Made by a program: the position numbers and the translations under genes
NCBI RefSeq assembly: GCF_900188035.1
Contig: NZ_FZNN01000011.1
Coordinates: 1-64,000 of the forward strand
From: Puniceibacterium sediminis
GTDB lineage: Bacteria; Pseudomonadota; Alphaproteobacteria; Rhodobacterales; Rhodobacteraceae
DNA length: 64,000 nucleotides
Reading direction: 5' to 3'
Shown: piece after piece, positions 47,282-57,084 of the stretch
Position numbering within the stretch: the first letter of the stretch is position 1
How the letters are laid out: every line of letters starts with the position of its first letter
The notes under the pieces: generated by a model
Database searches by the model: none
The model's input: the letters and a program-made list of their open reading frames with translations, nothing else
What the model was told of the DNA's origin: nothing

Positions 47282-49002
47282 GCAACATGGATGAGCAGGA
47301 CGCACAGGGCTTTGCACGGGGCCTGACGAATTATGGCGACAAGGATTTCTCGGTCTATCTGCGCAACTCTTTTGCGGCGTCGATGGGGTATTCGCGTGAG
47401 GTGCTGAAAAAGCCCATCGTCGGCATCGCCAATTCGTTTTCCGGCTTCAACAACTGCCACCGGCATTTCCCCGAACTGCTGGAGGCGGTGAAGCGGGGCG
47501 TGTTGTTGGGTGGCGGGCTGCCGATTGAATTCCCCACCATATCGCTGGGCGAGGTGTTCCTGTCGCCGACATCACTAAAATTCCGCAACCTGATGGCCAT
47601 GGACACCGAAGAGATGATCCGTGCCCAGCCGATGGATGCGGTGGTGCTGATGGGGGGCTGCGACAAGACGGTGCCGGCACAGTTGATGGGGGCCGCATCG
47701 GCCGATCTGCCTGCCGTGCAGCTGGTGGCCGGACCGATGATGACATCGCGCTATGGCGAGGAACGTCTGGGGGCCTGCACCGATTGCCGCCGTTTCTGGG
47801 GCAAGTATCGCGCGGGCGAGGTGTCAGCCGAACAGATCGATGATATCGAGGGGCGGCTGGCCACCACATCCGGCACCTGTGCCGTGATGGGGACCGCATC
47901 GACCATGGCCTGCATCGCCGAAACGCTTGGCATGAGCCTGCCGGGGACGGCGGCGATTCCGGCGGTTCATGCAGACAGGTTGCGCGCCGCCGAAGCATCG
48001 GGGCGGGCGGCTGCGCAGATGATCGGATCGCCGATCAGACCCAGCCAGATCATCACCGAAAAGTCTGTGGAAAATGCCCTGCGCGTTCTGCTGGCGCTGG
48101 GTGGGTCGACCAATGCCATCATCCACCTCACGGCTATCGCGGGGCGTCTGGGCATCAAAATATCGCTAGACCGGTTGAATGCGCTTAGCGACGACACGCC
48201 GGTTCTGGTCAACCTGAAACCGGTCGGTGCGCATTACATGGAGGATTTCTTTTTCGCCGGGGGCGTCGGTGCGGTGCTGCGTGAATTGCGCCCCTTGCTG
48301 CATCTCGACACGATCTCGGTCACCGGTGAAACGCTGGGGGACCGGCTGGAGCAGGACCCGGGGTATATTGATCGGCGGGTGATTGCGACCGCCGAGGCAC
48401 CGCTGGAACCGCAGGGCGGGCTGGTGGCGCTGTTTGGCAATCTCGCGCCGCGCGGGGCGATTCTGAAACGGTCCGCCGCTGACAAGACCCTGTTCGAGAA
48501 GGAGGGCCGGGCCGTGGTATTTTCCTCGCTCGAAGATCTTGCCGCCCGGGTAGACGACCCTGACCTCGACATTACCGCTGACGACATTATGGTGCTGCAG
48601 AACGCCGGACCGAAAAGCGCGTCTGGCATGCCCGAGGCCGGTTATCTGCCGATCCCGAAAAAACTGTCGGCGCAGGGGGTGAAGGACATGATCCGCATTT
48701 CCGATGCGCGCATGTCCGGCACCGCCTTTGGGACCATCATCCTGCACGTTGCGCCCGAAGCTTCGACCGGCGGGCCGCTGGCGCTGGTGCGCAATGGCGA
48801 CCGGATCCGGCTGTCGGTCAGCGGTAAGCGGATCGAACTGCTGGTGGATGAGGACGAGTTGGCGCGGCGCCGGTCTGAATGGAGCAGCCCCCTTGTCCCG
48901 CCCGAACAGCGGCGCGGCTATGACCGGCTCTATGCATCCGAGGTGCTGCAGGCGGATGAGGGATGTGATTTCGCATTCCTGCAACCGATCGCGGAATCCT
49001 GA
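47278..49002 (+). CDS. IlvD/Edd-family dehydratase, sugar-acid type
   Basis: A 574-residue iron-sulphur dehydratase. Ligand cysteines lie in GFNNCHRHF, GGCDKTVPA and SGTCAVMG; the C-terminal MIRISDARMSGTAFGTIILH is family-typical. It is a paralogue of the enzyme at 19696-21438 and, like it, groups with sugar-acid rather than branched-chain dehydratases by its motifs. The GTG at 47278 overlaps the stop of the aldehyde dehydrogenase remnant; an ATG at 47287 behind GGAG is an equally likely start. The substrate is unknown; the decayed neighbour suggests the rest of its pathway has been lost or moved. Confidence 0.88.
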   Translation: MSNMDEQDAQGFARGLTNYGDKDFSVYLRNSFAASMGYSREVLKKPIVGIANSFSGFNNCHRHFPELLEAVKRGVLLGGGLPIEFPTISLGEVFLSPTSLKFRNLMAMDTEEMIRAQPMDAVVLMGGCDKTVPAQLMGAASADLPAVQLVAGPMMTSRYGEERLGACTDCRRFWGKYRAGEVSAEQIDDIEGRLATTSGTCAVMGTASTMACIAETLGMSLPGTAAIPAVHADRLRAAEASGRAAAQMIGSPIRPSQIITEKSVENALRVLLALGGSTNAIIHLTAIAGRLGIKISLDRLNALSDDTPVLVNLKPVGAHYMEDFFFAGGVGAVLRELRPLLHLDTISVTGETLGDRLEQDPGYIDRRVIATAEAPLEPQGGLVALFGNLAPRGAILKRSAADKTLFEKEGRAVVFSSLEDLAARVDDPDLDITADDIMVLQNAGPKSASGMPEAGYLPIPKKLSAQGVKDMIRISDARMSGTAFGTIILHVAPEASTGGPLALVRNGDRIRLSVSGKRIELLVDEDELARRRSEWSSPLVPPEQRRGYDRLYASEVLQADEGCDFAFLQPIAES

Positions 49003-49241
49003 GCGGTTACAGATACGCGCGAATTGCCAGGTCACAGAGCGTGGTTGATCTGATCACGGTCATTTGCGGCAGAGTGCTGCGCATCCGCCGGTCCACGGTT
49101 GCGCCTGTGAAATGCCGTTGGTTTGCCTTGGCAGGGCACCAAAGCAGTTCTGGATTTAAGGTAGGGTTTGCACAAAGGCGCCGCTGGCTGAATGATGAAA
49201 ATGGTCCCTCGAATCGCAGCCATACAATGGAGTAACGCGTC

Positions 49242-49796
49242 ATGTCCGCACCGGATTACGAAAGCCCCCTGCAGATCGAAAACCGGATCAGACGTGGGTT
49301 TCGCATCACCGGTGTGATCTTTGCCGCACTGGGGCTGGCGGCCATTGTCGCACCCGGCGTCGCCACGATGGTTGTGGAACAGCTTGTCGCCTGGCTGCTG
49401 ATCGTCTGGGGACTGGCGGGCCTGATGTTTGCCAGCAGCTTTCGTGCCTTTTCCGAATGGCGGTTGATCGCGGCCGGGTTCGTCGCTGTGCTGGTTGCGG
49501 GAATTGCCTTTGTCCTGCTGCCCGGAGCCGGGGCGGCGGTTCTGACGGGGGCGCTGATCACTGTCTTTCTGCTCGAAGGCATCGTGACCATCCTGTTGGG
49601 CCTGCGTCTGCGCGGGCAAGTTAGCAACTGGCGCTGGATCATCTTCAGCGGCGTCTGTTCCTTTGTTCTGGGCATGGCCCTTTTGATCGCCTGGACCGAC
49701 GCGGCACGTTGGGTCATCGGCTTCATGGTTGGCCTGAACTTCCTGTCCACGGGGCTGTCGCTGCTTCTTCTGGCGCGGTTCCCGGTCGCACGATGA
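49242..49796 (+). CDS. HdeD-family membrane protein (DUF308)
   Basis: A 184-residue protein with six membrane helices arranged as paired repeats (RGFRITGVIFAALGLAAIVAP, ALITVFLLEGIVTILLGL, WVIGFMVGLNFLSTGLSLLL), fitting HdeD, an acid-resistance membrane protein in E. coli. Its stop overlaps the start of the next gene (ATGA), so the two are coupled. An acid-stress role is inferred only from the family. Confidence 0.88.
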   Translation: MSAPDYESPLQIENRIRRGFRITGVIFAALGLAAIVAPGVATMVVEQLVAWLLIVWGLAGLMFASSFRAFSEWRLIAAGFVAVLVAGIAFVLLPGAGAAVLTGALITVFLLEGIVTILLGLRLRGQVSNWRWIIFSGVCSFVLGMALLIAWTDAARWVIGFMVGLNFLSTGLSLLLLARFPVAR

Positions 49797-50503
49797 ACAC
49801 CCCTGCGGTAAAGCCGAAAATCACCTGTCATATTTGCGGTGGATCCTTTGCGCCGGTGGACACACGTCCCTTTGGCGCGGTGCGGCCCGGCGTTTCGGAT
49901 CTGATCGCCCAGGCATATCCCGGCTGGGAGCTGGGCAAGTCAATCTGCCGCAATGATCTGTCGACCTTTCGCAGCGCCTATGTCGAATCCCTGCTGGAAC
50001 GTGAACGTGGGGAGCTGGGCGCGCTGGAGCGTGAGGTGGTCAACAGCCTGAAGACCGGGCAGCTCATCACCCAGAACCTTGCCGAAGAGGATGACACAGA
50101 AGCGAGTTTCGGTGAACGTATGGCTGACCGTGTGGCCAGCTTTGGCGGCAGCTGGACATTCATCATCCTTTTCGCGGTCGTCCTGATCGGCTGGATGACG
50201 CTGAATGCGGCCAGCCTGTTGGCGCAACCGTTCGATCCCTATCCTTTCATCCTGCTGAACCTTGTCCTGTCGAGCATAGCAGCAATACAGGCGCCGATCA
50301 TCATGATGAGCCAGAGACGGCAGGAGACAAAGGACCGGCGGCGGTCGGAGAATGACTATCGCGTCAACCTCAAGGCGGAACTGGAAATTCGTCAGTTGCA
50401 CGAAAAGATGGACCACGAACTGGCCGAACAATGGGATCGTCTGGCGGAAATGCAGCGGATCCAGATTGAACTGCTTGAGGAACGCGCCGACGACCGCCGA
50501 TGA
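49793..50503 (+). CDS. DUF1003 membrane protein with N-terminal zinc-binding segment
   Basis: A 236-residue protein: an N-terminal cysteine motif (TCHICGGSF with a later SICRNDL), then a DUF1003 core with two membrane helices (GSWTFIILFAVVLIGWMTLNA and PFDPYPFILLNLVLSSIAAIQ) and a charged C-terminal coiled coil (LKAELEIRQLHEKMDHELAEQ). Function of the family is unknown. The ATG at 49793 overlaps the HdeD gene by four bases. The HICG/CRN pair could bind a metal. Confidence 0.88.
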   Translation: MNTPAVKPKITCHICGGSFAPVDTRPFGAVRPGVSDLIAQAYPGWELGKSICRNDLSTFRSAYVESLLERERGELGALEREVVNSLKTGQLITQNLAEEDDTEASFGERMADRVASFGGSWTFIILFAVVLIGWMTLNAASLLAQPFDPYPFILLNLVLSSIAAIQAPIIMMSQRRQETKDRRRSENDYRVNLKAELEIRQLHEKMDHELAEQWDRLAEMQRIQIELLEERADDRR

Positions 50504-50667
50504 CCGGGCCGAGATTTTGCGTGTTGTCTTCGGTGTCTGAGATGGTCCCGACGAAAAACGGGCAGGGGGGCGGTTTTGCCAGGCTTTGCCCGCAGAACAC
50601 TTTTCTGAAAGGGGGCATTGTGTGCTCGCCTTCAGGCCGTATCGCCATGCGCTGCCGGTAACTTCCG

Positions 50668-50741
50668 TAGGTGGTGTGGGACTCGAACCCGCAACCAAAG
50701 CGTTATGAGCGCTCTGCTCTAACCAATTGAGCTAACCACCC
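50668..50741 (-). tRNA. tRNA with CAU anticodon (probably tRNA-Ile2, possibly tRNA-Met)
   Basis: A 74-base cloverleaf reads GGGTGGT ... ACCACCT plus discriminator A; the anticodon stem GAGCG/CGCTT encloses CTCATAA. The CCA end is not encoded. The TTGGTTGCGGG variable/T region resembles the lysidine-modified isoleucine tRNA more than elongator methionine tRNA, but sequence alone does not settle it. One mismatch is seen in the T stem. Confidence 0.85.
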
Positions 50742-50937
50742 ACGGAGTGTGGATCTGTTAAACCGAGCCGAGGCCGAGGCCAAGTGAAAATTCGGATACG
50801 CTGCACCTTTGGCTGTCGCCCGGTCGGTAGGCAAGGGACGGGGTAGGGTGCAAACAGGGGGGGCAGTCTGCACCTTCGCTGTTTCCTTTGGTCGCGTCGC
50901 GGGGTAAAGCAGCGCAAAATCTGTCGAAAGGTGCGTC

Positions 50938-51993
50938 ATGAGCGACGAAGAGAACGGCAAGAACGGCATCACCTATGCCGATGCGGGTGTGGACATCGAC
51001 GCGGGCAATGCGCTGGTCGAACGGATCAAGCCCGCAGCTAAGCGCACAGTGCGCCCGGGTGTGATGTCGGGTCTTGGCGGCTTTGGCGCGTTGTTCGACC
51101 TGAAAGGGGCCGGCTATTCCGACCCGGTTCTGGTTGCCGCAACCGACGGCGTTGGCACCAAGCTGCGCATCGCGATCGACACCGGCCATGTGGATGGCGT
51201 CGGCATCGACCTTGTTGCGATGTGCGTCAACGATCTGGTGTGTCAGGGCGCTGAGCCACTGTTTTTCCTGGACTATTTTGCTACAGGAAAGCTCGACACG
51301 GAGACTGCCGCGCGCGTGATCGAGGGCATTGCCGAAGGCTGCGTACGCTCGGGCTGTGCCCTGATCGGTGGCGAGACGGCCGAGATGCCGGGGATGTATC
51401 CTGCCGGTGACTTTGACCTTGCCGGTTTTGCGGTCGGCGCGATGGAACGCGGGAGCGACCTGCCCGCCGGGGTTGGCGAGGGTGACGTTCTGCTGGGGCT
51501 TGCCTCGGATGGGGTGCATTCCAACGGCTATTCGCTGGTGCGCAAACTGGTCGAGGTTTCAGGGCTGGGCTGGGATGCGGATTGCCCATGGTCCGATCAG
51601 AGCCTTGGCGCGGAACTGCTGACCCCGACGCGGCTATATGTCCGTCAGGCGCTGGCTGCGGTCAAGGCGGGCGGCGTTCATGCGCTGGCCCATATCACTG
51701 GTGGCGGTCTGACCGAAAACCTGCCCCGTGTCCTGCCCGAAGGTCTGGGTGCCACGATCTATCTGGACGCCTGGACGCTGCCACCGGTCTTTGCCTGGAT
51801 GGCGGAAACGGGTGGCATGGCACAGAGCGAACTGCTCAAGACCTTCAATTGTGGCGTTGGCATGATCGCGGTGGTTGCTGCGGACCGTGCCGAGGCGTTG
51901 ACCGCGCTACTGGCCGAAGAAGGTGAAACCGTCATACCGCTGGGCTATGTCACCGCGACGCCGGGCGTGCAGTATTCGGGCGATCTTGGGTGA
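50938..51993 (+). CDS. purM: Phosphoribosylformylglycinamidine cyclo-ligase
   Basis: A 351-residue enzyme that closes the imidazole ring of AIR in purine synthesis, using ATP. Typical motifs are [46 protein letters not shown] and [16 protein letters not shown]. The ATG at 50938 follows AAAGGTG. The stop overlaps purN by four bases (GTGA). Confidence 0.96.
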   Translation: MSDEENGKNGITYADAGVDIDAGNALVERIKPAAKRTVRPGVMSGLGGFGALFDLKGAGYSDPVLVAATDGVGTKLRIAIDTGHVDGVGIDLVAMCVNDLVCQGAEPLFFLDYFATGKLDTETAARVIEGIAEGCVRSGCALIGGETAEMPGMYPAGDFDLAGFAVGAMERGSDLPAGVGEGDVLLGLASDGVHSNGYSLVRKLVEVSGLGWDADCPWSDQSLGAELLTPTRLYVRQALAAVKAGGVHALAHITGGGLTENLPRVLPEGLGATIYLDAWTLPPVFAWMAETGGMAQSELLKTFNCGVGMIAVVAADRAEALTALLAEEGETVIPLGYVTATPGVQYSGDLG

Positions 51994-52583
51994 GCAAACG
52001 GGTTGCGATTCTGCTTTCGGGCGGCGGCTCCAACATGGTGGCCCTTGCCCAGAGCATGACCGGTGATCATCCGGCGCGCCCGGTGCTGGTGATGGCCAAC
52101 AGCGCGGATGCGGGTGGTCTGGACAAGGCGCGCGCGATGGGGATCGAGGCGGATTTCATCGATCACCGCCCGTTCAAGGGCGACCGCGCCGCGTTCGAAG
52201 ATGCCCTGCATGAACGGCTGCTTCTGGCCAAGCCGGATATCATCTGTCTTGCCGGGTTCATGCGGGTGCTGACCGAAGGATTTGTGCGGCGCTGGCAGGG
52301 TCGGATGCTGAACATCCACCCGTCACTGCTGCCGAAATATCGCGGGCTGCATACCCACGCGCGCGTGCTTGAAGCGGGCGATGCGCAGCACGGCTGTACT
52401 GTGCACGAAGTGACGCCGGAGCTGGACGAAGGTCCGATTCTGGGTCAGGCGATCGTGCCGGTGAAAGCGGATGACACGCCCGAAACCTTGGCCGCGCGTG
52501 TCCTTGTCATGGAGCATTTGCTCTATCCGGCTGTCCTGCGCCGGTTTGCGGCCGGTGACCGGACGCTGGTCCGTCTGCCTTAG
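51990..52583 (+). CDS. purN: Phosphoribosylglycinamide formyltransferase
   Basis: A 197-residue enzyme that formylates GAR with 10-formyltetrahydrofolate. The active-site Asn and His are in [16 protein letters not shown] and the Asp in [13 protein letters not shown]. The GTG at 51990 overlaps purM, giving coupled translation. Its end overlaps a convergent small gene by four bases. Confidence 0.95.
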   Translation: MSKRVAILLSGGGSNMVALAQSMTGDHPARPVLVMANSADAGGLDKARAMGIEADFIDHRPFKGDRAAFEDALHERLLLAKPDIICLAGFMRVLTEGFVRRWQGRMLNIHPSLLPKYRGLHTHARVLEAGDAQHGCTVHEVTPELDEGPILGQAIVPVKADDTPETLAARVLVMEHLLYPAVLRRFAAGDRTLVRLP

Positions 52584-52768
52584 CGCAGGCTGACGGACGC
52601 GGCTGCGTTGCCGTGCCACCCGTCTGCCGCGATTTCCGAGGCAGGGGCGATCAGGGCGGGAACACCCATCAACAGAACAAGAGCGACTGCGGTCAGGACG
52701 GCAGTCACGGTCGAGCGATCCACAGAGGTGTGGGTCGGGCGGGCGATGTGAAGATCAAGAGTGGTCAT
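52580..52768 (-). CDS. Small membrane or exported protein, 62 aa
   Basis: A 62-residue protein with one hydrophobic segment (STVTAVLTAVALVLLMGVPALIA) after a 19-residue polar start; the tail is short and polar. The ATG at 52768 follows GGAGA. I do not recognise it. It could be a single-span membrane protein or have an uncleaved signal. A 15-base palindrome lies about 90 bases upstream. Confidence 0.55.
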   Translation of the reverse strand: MTTLDLHIARPTHTSVDRSTVTAVLTAVALVLLMGVPALIAPASEIAADGWHGNAAASVSLR

Positions 52769-53111
52769 GGGGGTATCTCCGAAACCATGAATTTATGATC
52801 CGGATATAGCAAGCGGAAAGATATTAGGAAAATGAATACTTGGTGTATAGTAAATCACAAATTGTGATGTGACGGTGCGGTCTGCGAAATGCACAGGACG
52901 GACCATTTCCGAGTGTTACGCCCTGCGGAAGCAGCACCGATACTCGTGATTATTTCAGACATGTACCAACGACCGCTTTCTGCGCATGGGCGAAAATAAA
53001 CCATGAACCTTCAACGATGTGCGTCGCTTTCCCAGCACAGTGCTTTGATCTATGGGCAACAAGGGTATAGGACGGGTTTGTAAACGAAAAAGACAACCGG
53101 CCGGAGCCCGA
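52769..53111. other. Divergent intergenic region between the small membrane gene and rnd
   Basis: About 340 AT-rich bases that must hold both promoters. A symmetric ATCACAA-A-TTGTGAT element is listed separately. No additional gene is supported. Confidence 0.5.
52854..52868. promoter_or_regulatory. 15-base palindrome ATCACAA-A-TTGTGAT
   Basis: Two perfect 7-base arms around a single base, 86-100 bases upstream of the small membrane gene at 52768 and about 240 bases before rnd. It looks like an operator for a dimeric regulator; which one is unknown. Confidence 0.4.
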
Positions 53112-54269
53112 ATGAAGACGATAACGACGACGACGGATCTGGCAGCTTTCTGTGAGAGCGCCAAAGGTCAGCCATATGTGACCGTGGATACGGAATTTCT
53201 GCGCGAACGGACCTATTATTCCAAGCTTTGCCTTGTGCAGCTGGCTCTGCCCGGAACCGATGACAGCAATGCCGTGCTGGTCGACCCGCTGGCAGATGGC
53301 CTGTCGCTTGAACCCTTGCTCGACCTGTTTCGGGATACGTCGATCATCAAGGTATTTCACGCAGCGCGGCAGGATCTTGAAATATTTTACGTTGATCATG
53401 GCGTCATCCCTGATCCGATGTTCGACACTCAGGTTGCGGCGATGGTCTGCGGCTTTGGCGAACAGGCGGGATACGAGACTCTGGTCAAGCGGATTGCAAA
53501 GCAGGGCGTGGACAAATCCTCGCGCTTTACCGACTGGACGCGTCGTCCGCTGTCGGATGCGCAAAAAACCTATGCTTTGGCTGATGTCACCCATCTGCGG
53601 CAAATCTATGAATACCTTGCTGCCCAGCTGGAAAAATCTGGACGTCATCGCTGGGTTGAGGAAGAAATCAAGCTGCTGACCAACCCGGAAACCTATATCA
53701 CACGTCCCCCCGAAGCCTGGAAACGCATCAAGACGCGTTCGACCGCGCCGCGGTTTCTGGCGATCGTGCGCGAACTGGCCACTTTTCGCGAAATCTATGC
53801 GCAGGAACGTAATATTCCGCGTAGTCGGGTCTATAAGGACGACGCGCTGGTCGAACTGGCGTCGACCAAGCCACAGAGCTTCGAGGATCTGGGACGGTCC
53901 CGCCTGCTGCTGCGCGAAGCCCGCAAGGGTGAGATTGCCGACGGCATTCTGGCTGCGGTCAAGCGTGGCGTCGACTGTCCGAAAGAGAATCTGCCCGAAG
54001 TGGACCTGAGTCATGAGAAGATGCAGGTGAACCCGGCGCTGGCGGATCTGCTGCGGGTGCTGCTCAAGGCCAAGACCGAAAGTTCGGGGGTGGCGTCAAA
54101 GCTGATCGCGCCGGCGGCGGATCTGGATGCCATTGCGGCGGGCCTGCGGGACGTGCCTGCGCTGACGGGTTGGCGGCGCGAAGTCTTTGGCGAGGATGCG
54201 CTGAGGCTGTGCGAGGGGCGCATCGCGCTGGCGGCCAAGGGCAAGAATGTGGAAGTGATCGAGATCTGA
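53112..54269 (+). CDS. rnd: Ribonuclease D
   Basis: A 385-residue 3'-5' exoribonuclease that trims tRNA precursors. The DEDD motifs appear as TVDTEFLRERTYYSKLCLVQ, HAARQDLEIF, FDTQVAAMVCGFG and YALADVTHL; a C-terminal HRDC domain follows (about 210-285). The ATG at 53112 follows CGGAGCCCG. A strong hairpin lies between it and the convergent lipoprotein gene. Confidence 0.94.
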   Translation: MKTITTTTDLAAFCESAKGQPYVTVDTEFLRERTYYSKLCLVQLALPGTDDSNAVLVDPLADGLSLEPLLDLFRDTSIIKVFHAARQDLEIFYVDHGVIPDPMFDTQVAAMVCGFGEQAGYETLVKRIAKQGVDKSSRFTDWTRRPLSDAQKTYALADVTHLRQIYEYLAAQLEKSGRHRWVEEEIKLLTNPETYITRPPEAWKRIKTRSTAPRFLAIVRELATFREIYAQERNIPRSRVYKDDALVELASTKPQSFEDLGRSRLLLREARKGEIADGILAAVKRGVDCPKENLPEVDLSHEKMQVNPALADLLRVLLKAKTESSGVASKLIAPAADLDAIAAGLRDVPALTGWRREVFGEDALRLCEGRIALAAKGKNVEVIEI

Positions 54270-54312
54270 TCATAGCGGCGCAGACAAAGCAGCCGTATTT
54301 TCAGGAGAGCGA

Positions 54313-54350
54313 ACAAGAACCTACGGCGCTTTGCTGCCGTAGGTTCTTGT
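54313..54350. terminator. Hairpin between convergent rnd and the lipoprotein gene
   Basis: ACAAGAACCTACGGC pairs perfectly with GCCGTAGGTTCTTGT (15 pairs) around an 8-base loop and leads into GTTT. It starts 43 bases after rnd and ends two bases from the minus-strand stop at 54353, so it could serve both genes. Confidence 0.75.
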
Positions 54351-54352
54351 GT

Positions 54353-54871
54353 TTAGCGGCGTGTGACCATTTCGTTCGTGCGGCCGACGACGCGAATCGT
54401 GCGGATACCGGCAAGTTCCTGATCCGTCAGCCAAGTCGCGACTGTGACCGTGCGTGACCAATCGCTGGTATTGCGTGGGCCGTTTGTCTGCAGCGCGCTG
54501 AGCATGAATGCGAGCGTTCCGGGCTGATCATCGGGCAGGGGCAAAAGACGCACATCAAACGGGCCAAGGCGATCCGCGACGCCGTTTGCCGTGATGATTG
54601 CCCCGCCAGGCCGCCGCTCTATCAAAAGCTCGGACACTTCTGCGATGGGTTGGCCGAGATATGGGCCGACGGGTTTCTTGGTGCTCAGCAGGCTGTTGCC
54701 CCGCTTGGCCGGGATCAGCGGGTTTGTTGTACTGTCCGCGTCCTGAATCGCAGCGGGTTGGGAACGCGCGCCGCCGAACCAGTTGAACGGATTGACCCGG
54801 GAGTCGCGCACGGTGGCGCAACCTGTCAGCAGAACTGCTGAAACCGTCAGGATCATGAGGGATTTGATCAT
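54353..54871 (-). CDS. Putative lipoprotein
   Basis: A 172-residue exported lipoprotein: the signal MIKSLMILTVSAVLLTGCA carries a lipobox LTGC, so Cys17 would be lipidated. The rest is soluble, with GPYLGQPIAEVSELLIERRPGG and a DQPGTLAFMLSALQT stretch. I do not recognise a named domain. The ATG at 54871 is used because it opens the signal peptide. It is probably anchored in the outer or inner membrane, facing the periplasm. Confidence 0.8.
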   Translation of the reverse strand: MIKSLMILTVSAVLLTGCATVRDSRVNPFNWFGGARSQPAAIQDADSTTNPLIPAKRGNSLLSTKKPVGPYLGQPIAEVSELLIERRPGGAIITANGVADRLGPFDVRLLPLPDDQPGTLAFMLSALQTNGPRNTSDWSRTVTVATWLTDQELAGIRTIRVVGRTNEMVTRR

Positions 54872-54999
54872 GCAACTACTGCCTTTTTCCTGCTGGTCGA
54901 GGGATAGCGCAGTGCGCGCCGGTTGAAAAGCCTCCGCGCGGGGCTGGACCTTTTTCGGGGCGGTGCTTAGGTCACTGATTAGCATACAGGAGAGGTTTC

Positions 55000-55410
55000 A
55001 TGGCCCAGGCAGCATTCGAGGACGTGGTCGAGGATTTCGAGTTTCTTGAAGACTGGGAAGACCGCTATCGGCACGTGATCGAGCTGGGCAAGGCCATGCC
55101 GCCTTTGCCGGATGCTCTCAAGGTGCCCGCGACCAAGGTGGATGGCTGCGCGAGCCAGGTCTGGCTGCATCCGACGGTGAGCGGTGGTGAATATCATTTT
55201 CAGGGGGACAGTGATGCGATGATCGTGCGCGGTCTGATCGCCGTGCTGCACCGGCTGTATGACGGGCTGCCATTGGACCAGGTCGGCCAGGTCGATGCCG
55301 CTGCTGAGTTGGGGCGGCTTGGGCTGAACGATCACCTGTCAGCGCAGCGGTCCAATGGGCTTCGGGCGATGGTTGAACGCATCCGCATGCAGGCGGCCGA
55401 GGCCGTCTGA
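55000..55410 (+). CDS. sufE: SufE-family Fe-S assembly protein
   Basis: A 136-residue SufE-like protein. The sulphur-accepting cysteine is in VDGCASQVWL; MIVRGLIAVLHRLYDG follows as expected. SufE takes sulphur from the cysteine desulphurase SufS for iron-sulphur cluster building. No other suf gene is in the window. The ATG at 55000 follows AGGAGAGG. Confidence 0.9.
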   Translation: MAQAAFEDVVEDFEFLEDWEDRYRHVIELGKAMPPLPDALKVPATKVDGCASQVWLHPTVSGGEYHFQGDSDAMIVRGLIAVLHRLYDGLPLDQVGQVDAAAELGRLGLNDHLSAQRSNGLRAMVERIRMQAAEAV

Positions 55411-55567
55411 GCTTCGCGCGTCGCGCTTGTTGAAGGCACGTAAGTAGAGGGGGCGCCCGTCACACTCCCTGCCGTATTTTTAAAGCCGTATGTGGAAAGA
55501 GAAGAAGCGTGGGCCGGGCTTTCGTCGGTCCGGCGTCGCGCAGGAACGCTATGCGTTTGGCGTGGAC

Positions 55568-57079
55568 TCAGCCGTTGCCGCCGCCTGTGAAGCGCGCCGC
55601 ATCGGCTGCTGCGCGGCGGATGGCGTTGGATTTGTGCACGGTTTCCTGATACTCGGCCTCTGGGTCGCTGTCATAGACAACGCCGCCACCTGCCTGAATA
55701 TAAAGCTTCTGATCCTTCAGGATCGCCGTGCGCAGGGCGATGCACATGTCCATGTCGCCGCCCGCGCTGAAGTATCCCACGCCGCCGCCATAGACGCCGC
55801 GCTTTTCGGGCTCCAGCTCATCGATGATCTGCATCGCGCGAACCTTGGGCGCGCCGGAAACGGTGCCGGCTGGCATCCCCGCAAAGAAGGCGGACAGGGC
55901 GTCCTGATCCTCGGCCAGTTCGCCGGTCACGTTGGACACGATGTGCATCACGTGGCTGTAGCGTTCGATGATGAACTGCTCGGTCGGTTTTACGGTCCCG
56001 ATCTTGCTGACCTTGCCGGTGTCGTTGCGACCCAGATCCAGCAGCATGAGGTGTTCGGCCAGCTCTTTCTTGTCGGCCAGCAGTTCCAACTCGTTGGCTT
56101 TGTCCTCGGCTGGCGTCGCGCCACGGGGGCGGGTGCCGGCAATGGGGCGGATCGTGACTTCGTTGCCGAAGACGCGGACAAGGATTTCGGGTGAGGCGCC
56201 GATGACCTGAAAGCCGCCAAAGTTGAAGTAGAACATGAAGGGCGACGGGTTTGTGCGCCGCAACGACCGGTACAATGTGAAGGGCGGCAGTGGAAAGTCC
56301 TGCGTCCAGCGTTGGGATGGGACCACCTGAAAGATGTCACCCCGGCGGATATACCCCTTTGCCGTCTCAACGGCGGCCTTATAGGCGGCGTGGGTAAAGT
56401 TCGATACCGGGGCGCCGACTTCCTGTGCTTCGCCCAGATCGCGGCTGGCCTGCGGCATGGCGCGTTCCAGATCGCGCATGGCATCCATCACACGTTCAGC
56501 CGCCTGTGCATAGGCGGCGCGGGCCGAAAGACCATCGTTCACCCATGCGGGGGAAACCACAGTGACTTCGCCTTTGACGCCGTCGAGAACCGCCACGACA
56601 GACGGGCGCATCATCACCGCATCCGGCAGGCCCAGCGGGTCCGGGTTCACATCCGGCAGGTGTTCGATCAGCCGGATCATGTCATAGCCGAGATAGCCAA
56701 AGAGGCCAGCCGCAGCCTGCGGCAGATCCTCGGGCAGTTCGATGCGCGATTCGGCAATCAGTGCGCGTAGTGACGTCAGCGGATCGCTATCCTCAACCTT
56801 ATAGGCATCCGCGTCATAGCGCGCCTCACGGTTGAGCCGGGCCGTGGTGCCGTGGCACTGCCAGATCAAATCCGGCTTCATCCCGATGATCGAATAACGC
56901 CCGCGCACCTCGCCCCCGGTCACGGATTCGAGCATGAAGGCGTCCTTGGCCGCGCCCGTCAGCTTCAGCATCAGGGACACGGGCGTGTCCAGATCGGCGG
57001 CGAGGCGGGCATAGACGACCTGGTTCTGACCGGCCTCATAGGCCTTGGCAAAACTGTCGTAATCGGGTGTGAGAGCCAT
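55568..57079 (-). CDS. trpE: Anthranilate synthase component I
   Basis: A 503-residue enzyme that converts chorismate to anthranilate with ammonia from TrpG. The chorismate-binding motifs RRGDIFQVVPSQR, IGASPEILVR, IAGTRPRG and LLDLGRNDTGKVS are present, and an N-terminal LMLKLTGAAKDAFMLESV region carries the tryptophan feedback site. It starts five bases after ppiD and is likely cotranscribed with it. No trpG or other trp gene lies downstream, where a convergent sufE ends. Confidence 0.95.
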   Translation of the reverse strand: MALTPDYDSFAKAYEAGQNQVVYARLAADLDTPVSLMLKLTGAAKDAFMLESVTGGEVRGRYSIIGMKPDLIWQCHGTTARLNREARYDADAYKVEDSDPLTSLRALIAESRIELPEDLPQAAAGLFGYLGYDMIRLIEHLPDVNPDPLGLPDAVMMRPSVVAVLDGVKGEVTVVSPAWVNDGLSARAAYAQAAERVMDAMRDLERAMPQASRDLGEAQEVGAPVSNFTHAAYKAAVETAKGYIRRGDIFQVVPSQRWTQDFPLPPFTLYRSLRRTNPSPFMFYFNFGGFQVIGASPEILVRVFGNEVTIRPIAGTRPRGATPAEDKANELELLADKKELAEHLMLLDLGRNDTGKVSKIGTVKPTEQFIIERYSHVMHIVSNVTGELAEDQDALSAFFAGMPAGTVSGAPKVRAMQIIDELEPEKRGVYGGGVGYFSAGGDMDMCIALRTAILKDQKLYIQAGGGVVYDSDPEAEYQETVHKSNAIRRAAADAARFTGGGNG

Positions 57080-57084
57080 AGGTC

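Noticed and set aside
47278-49002. Reading the second dehydratase as dihydroxyacid dehydratase IlvD
   Set aside because: Its motifs, the aldehyde dehydrogenase remnant beside it and the lack of branched-chain genes fit a sugar-acid dehydratase better.
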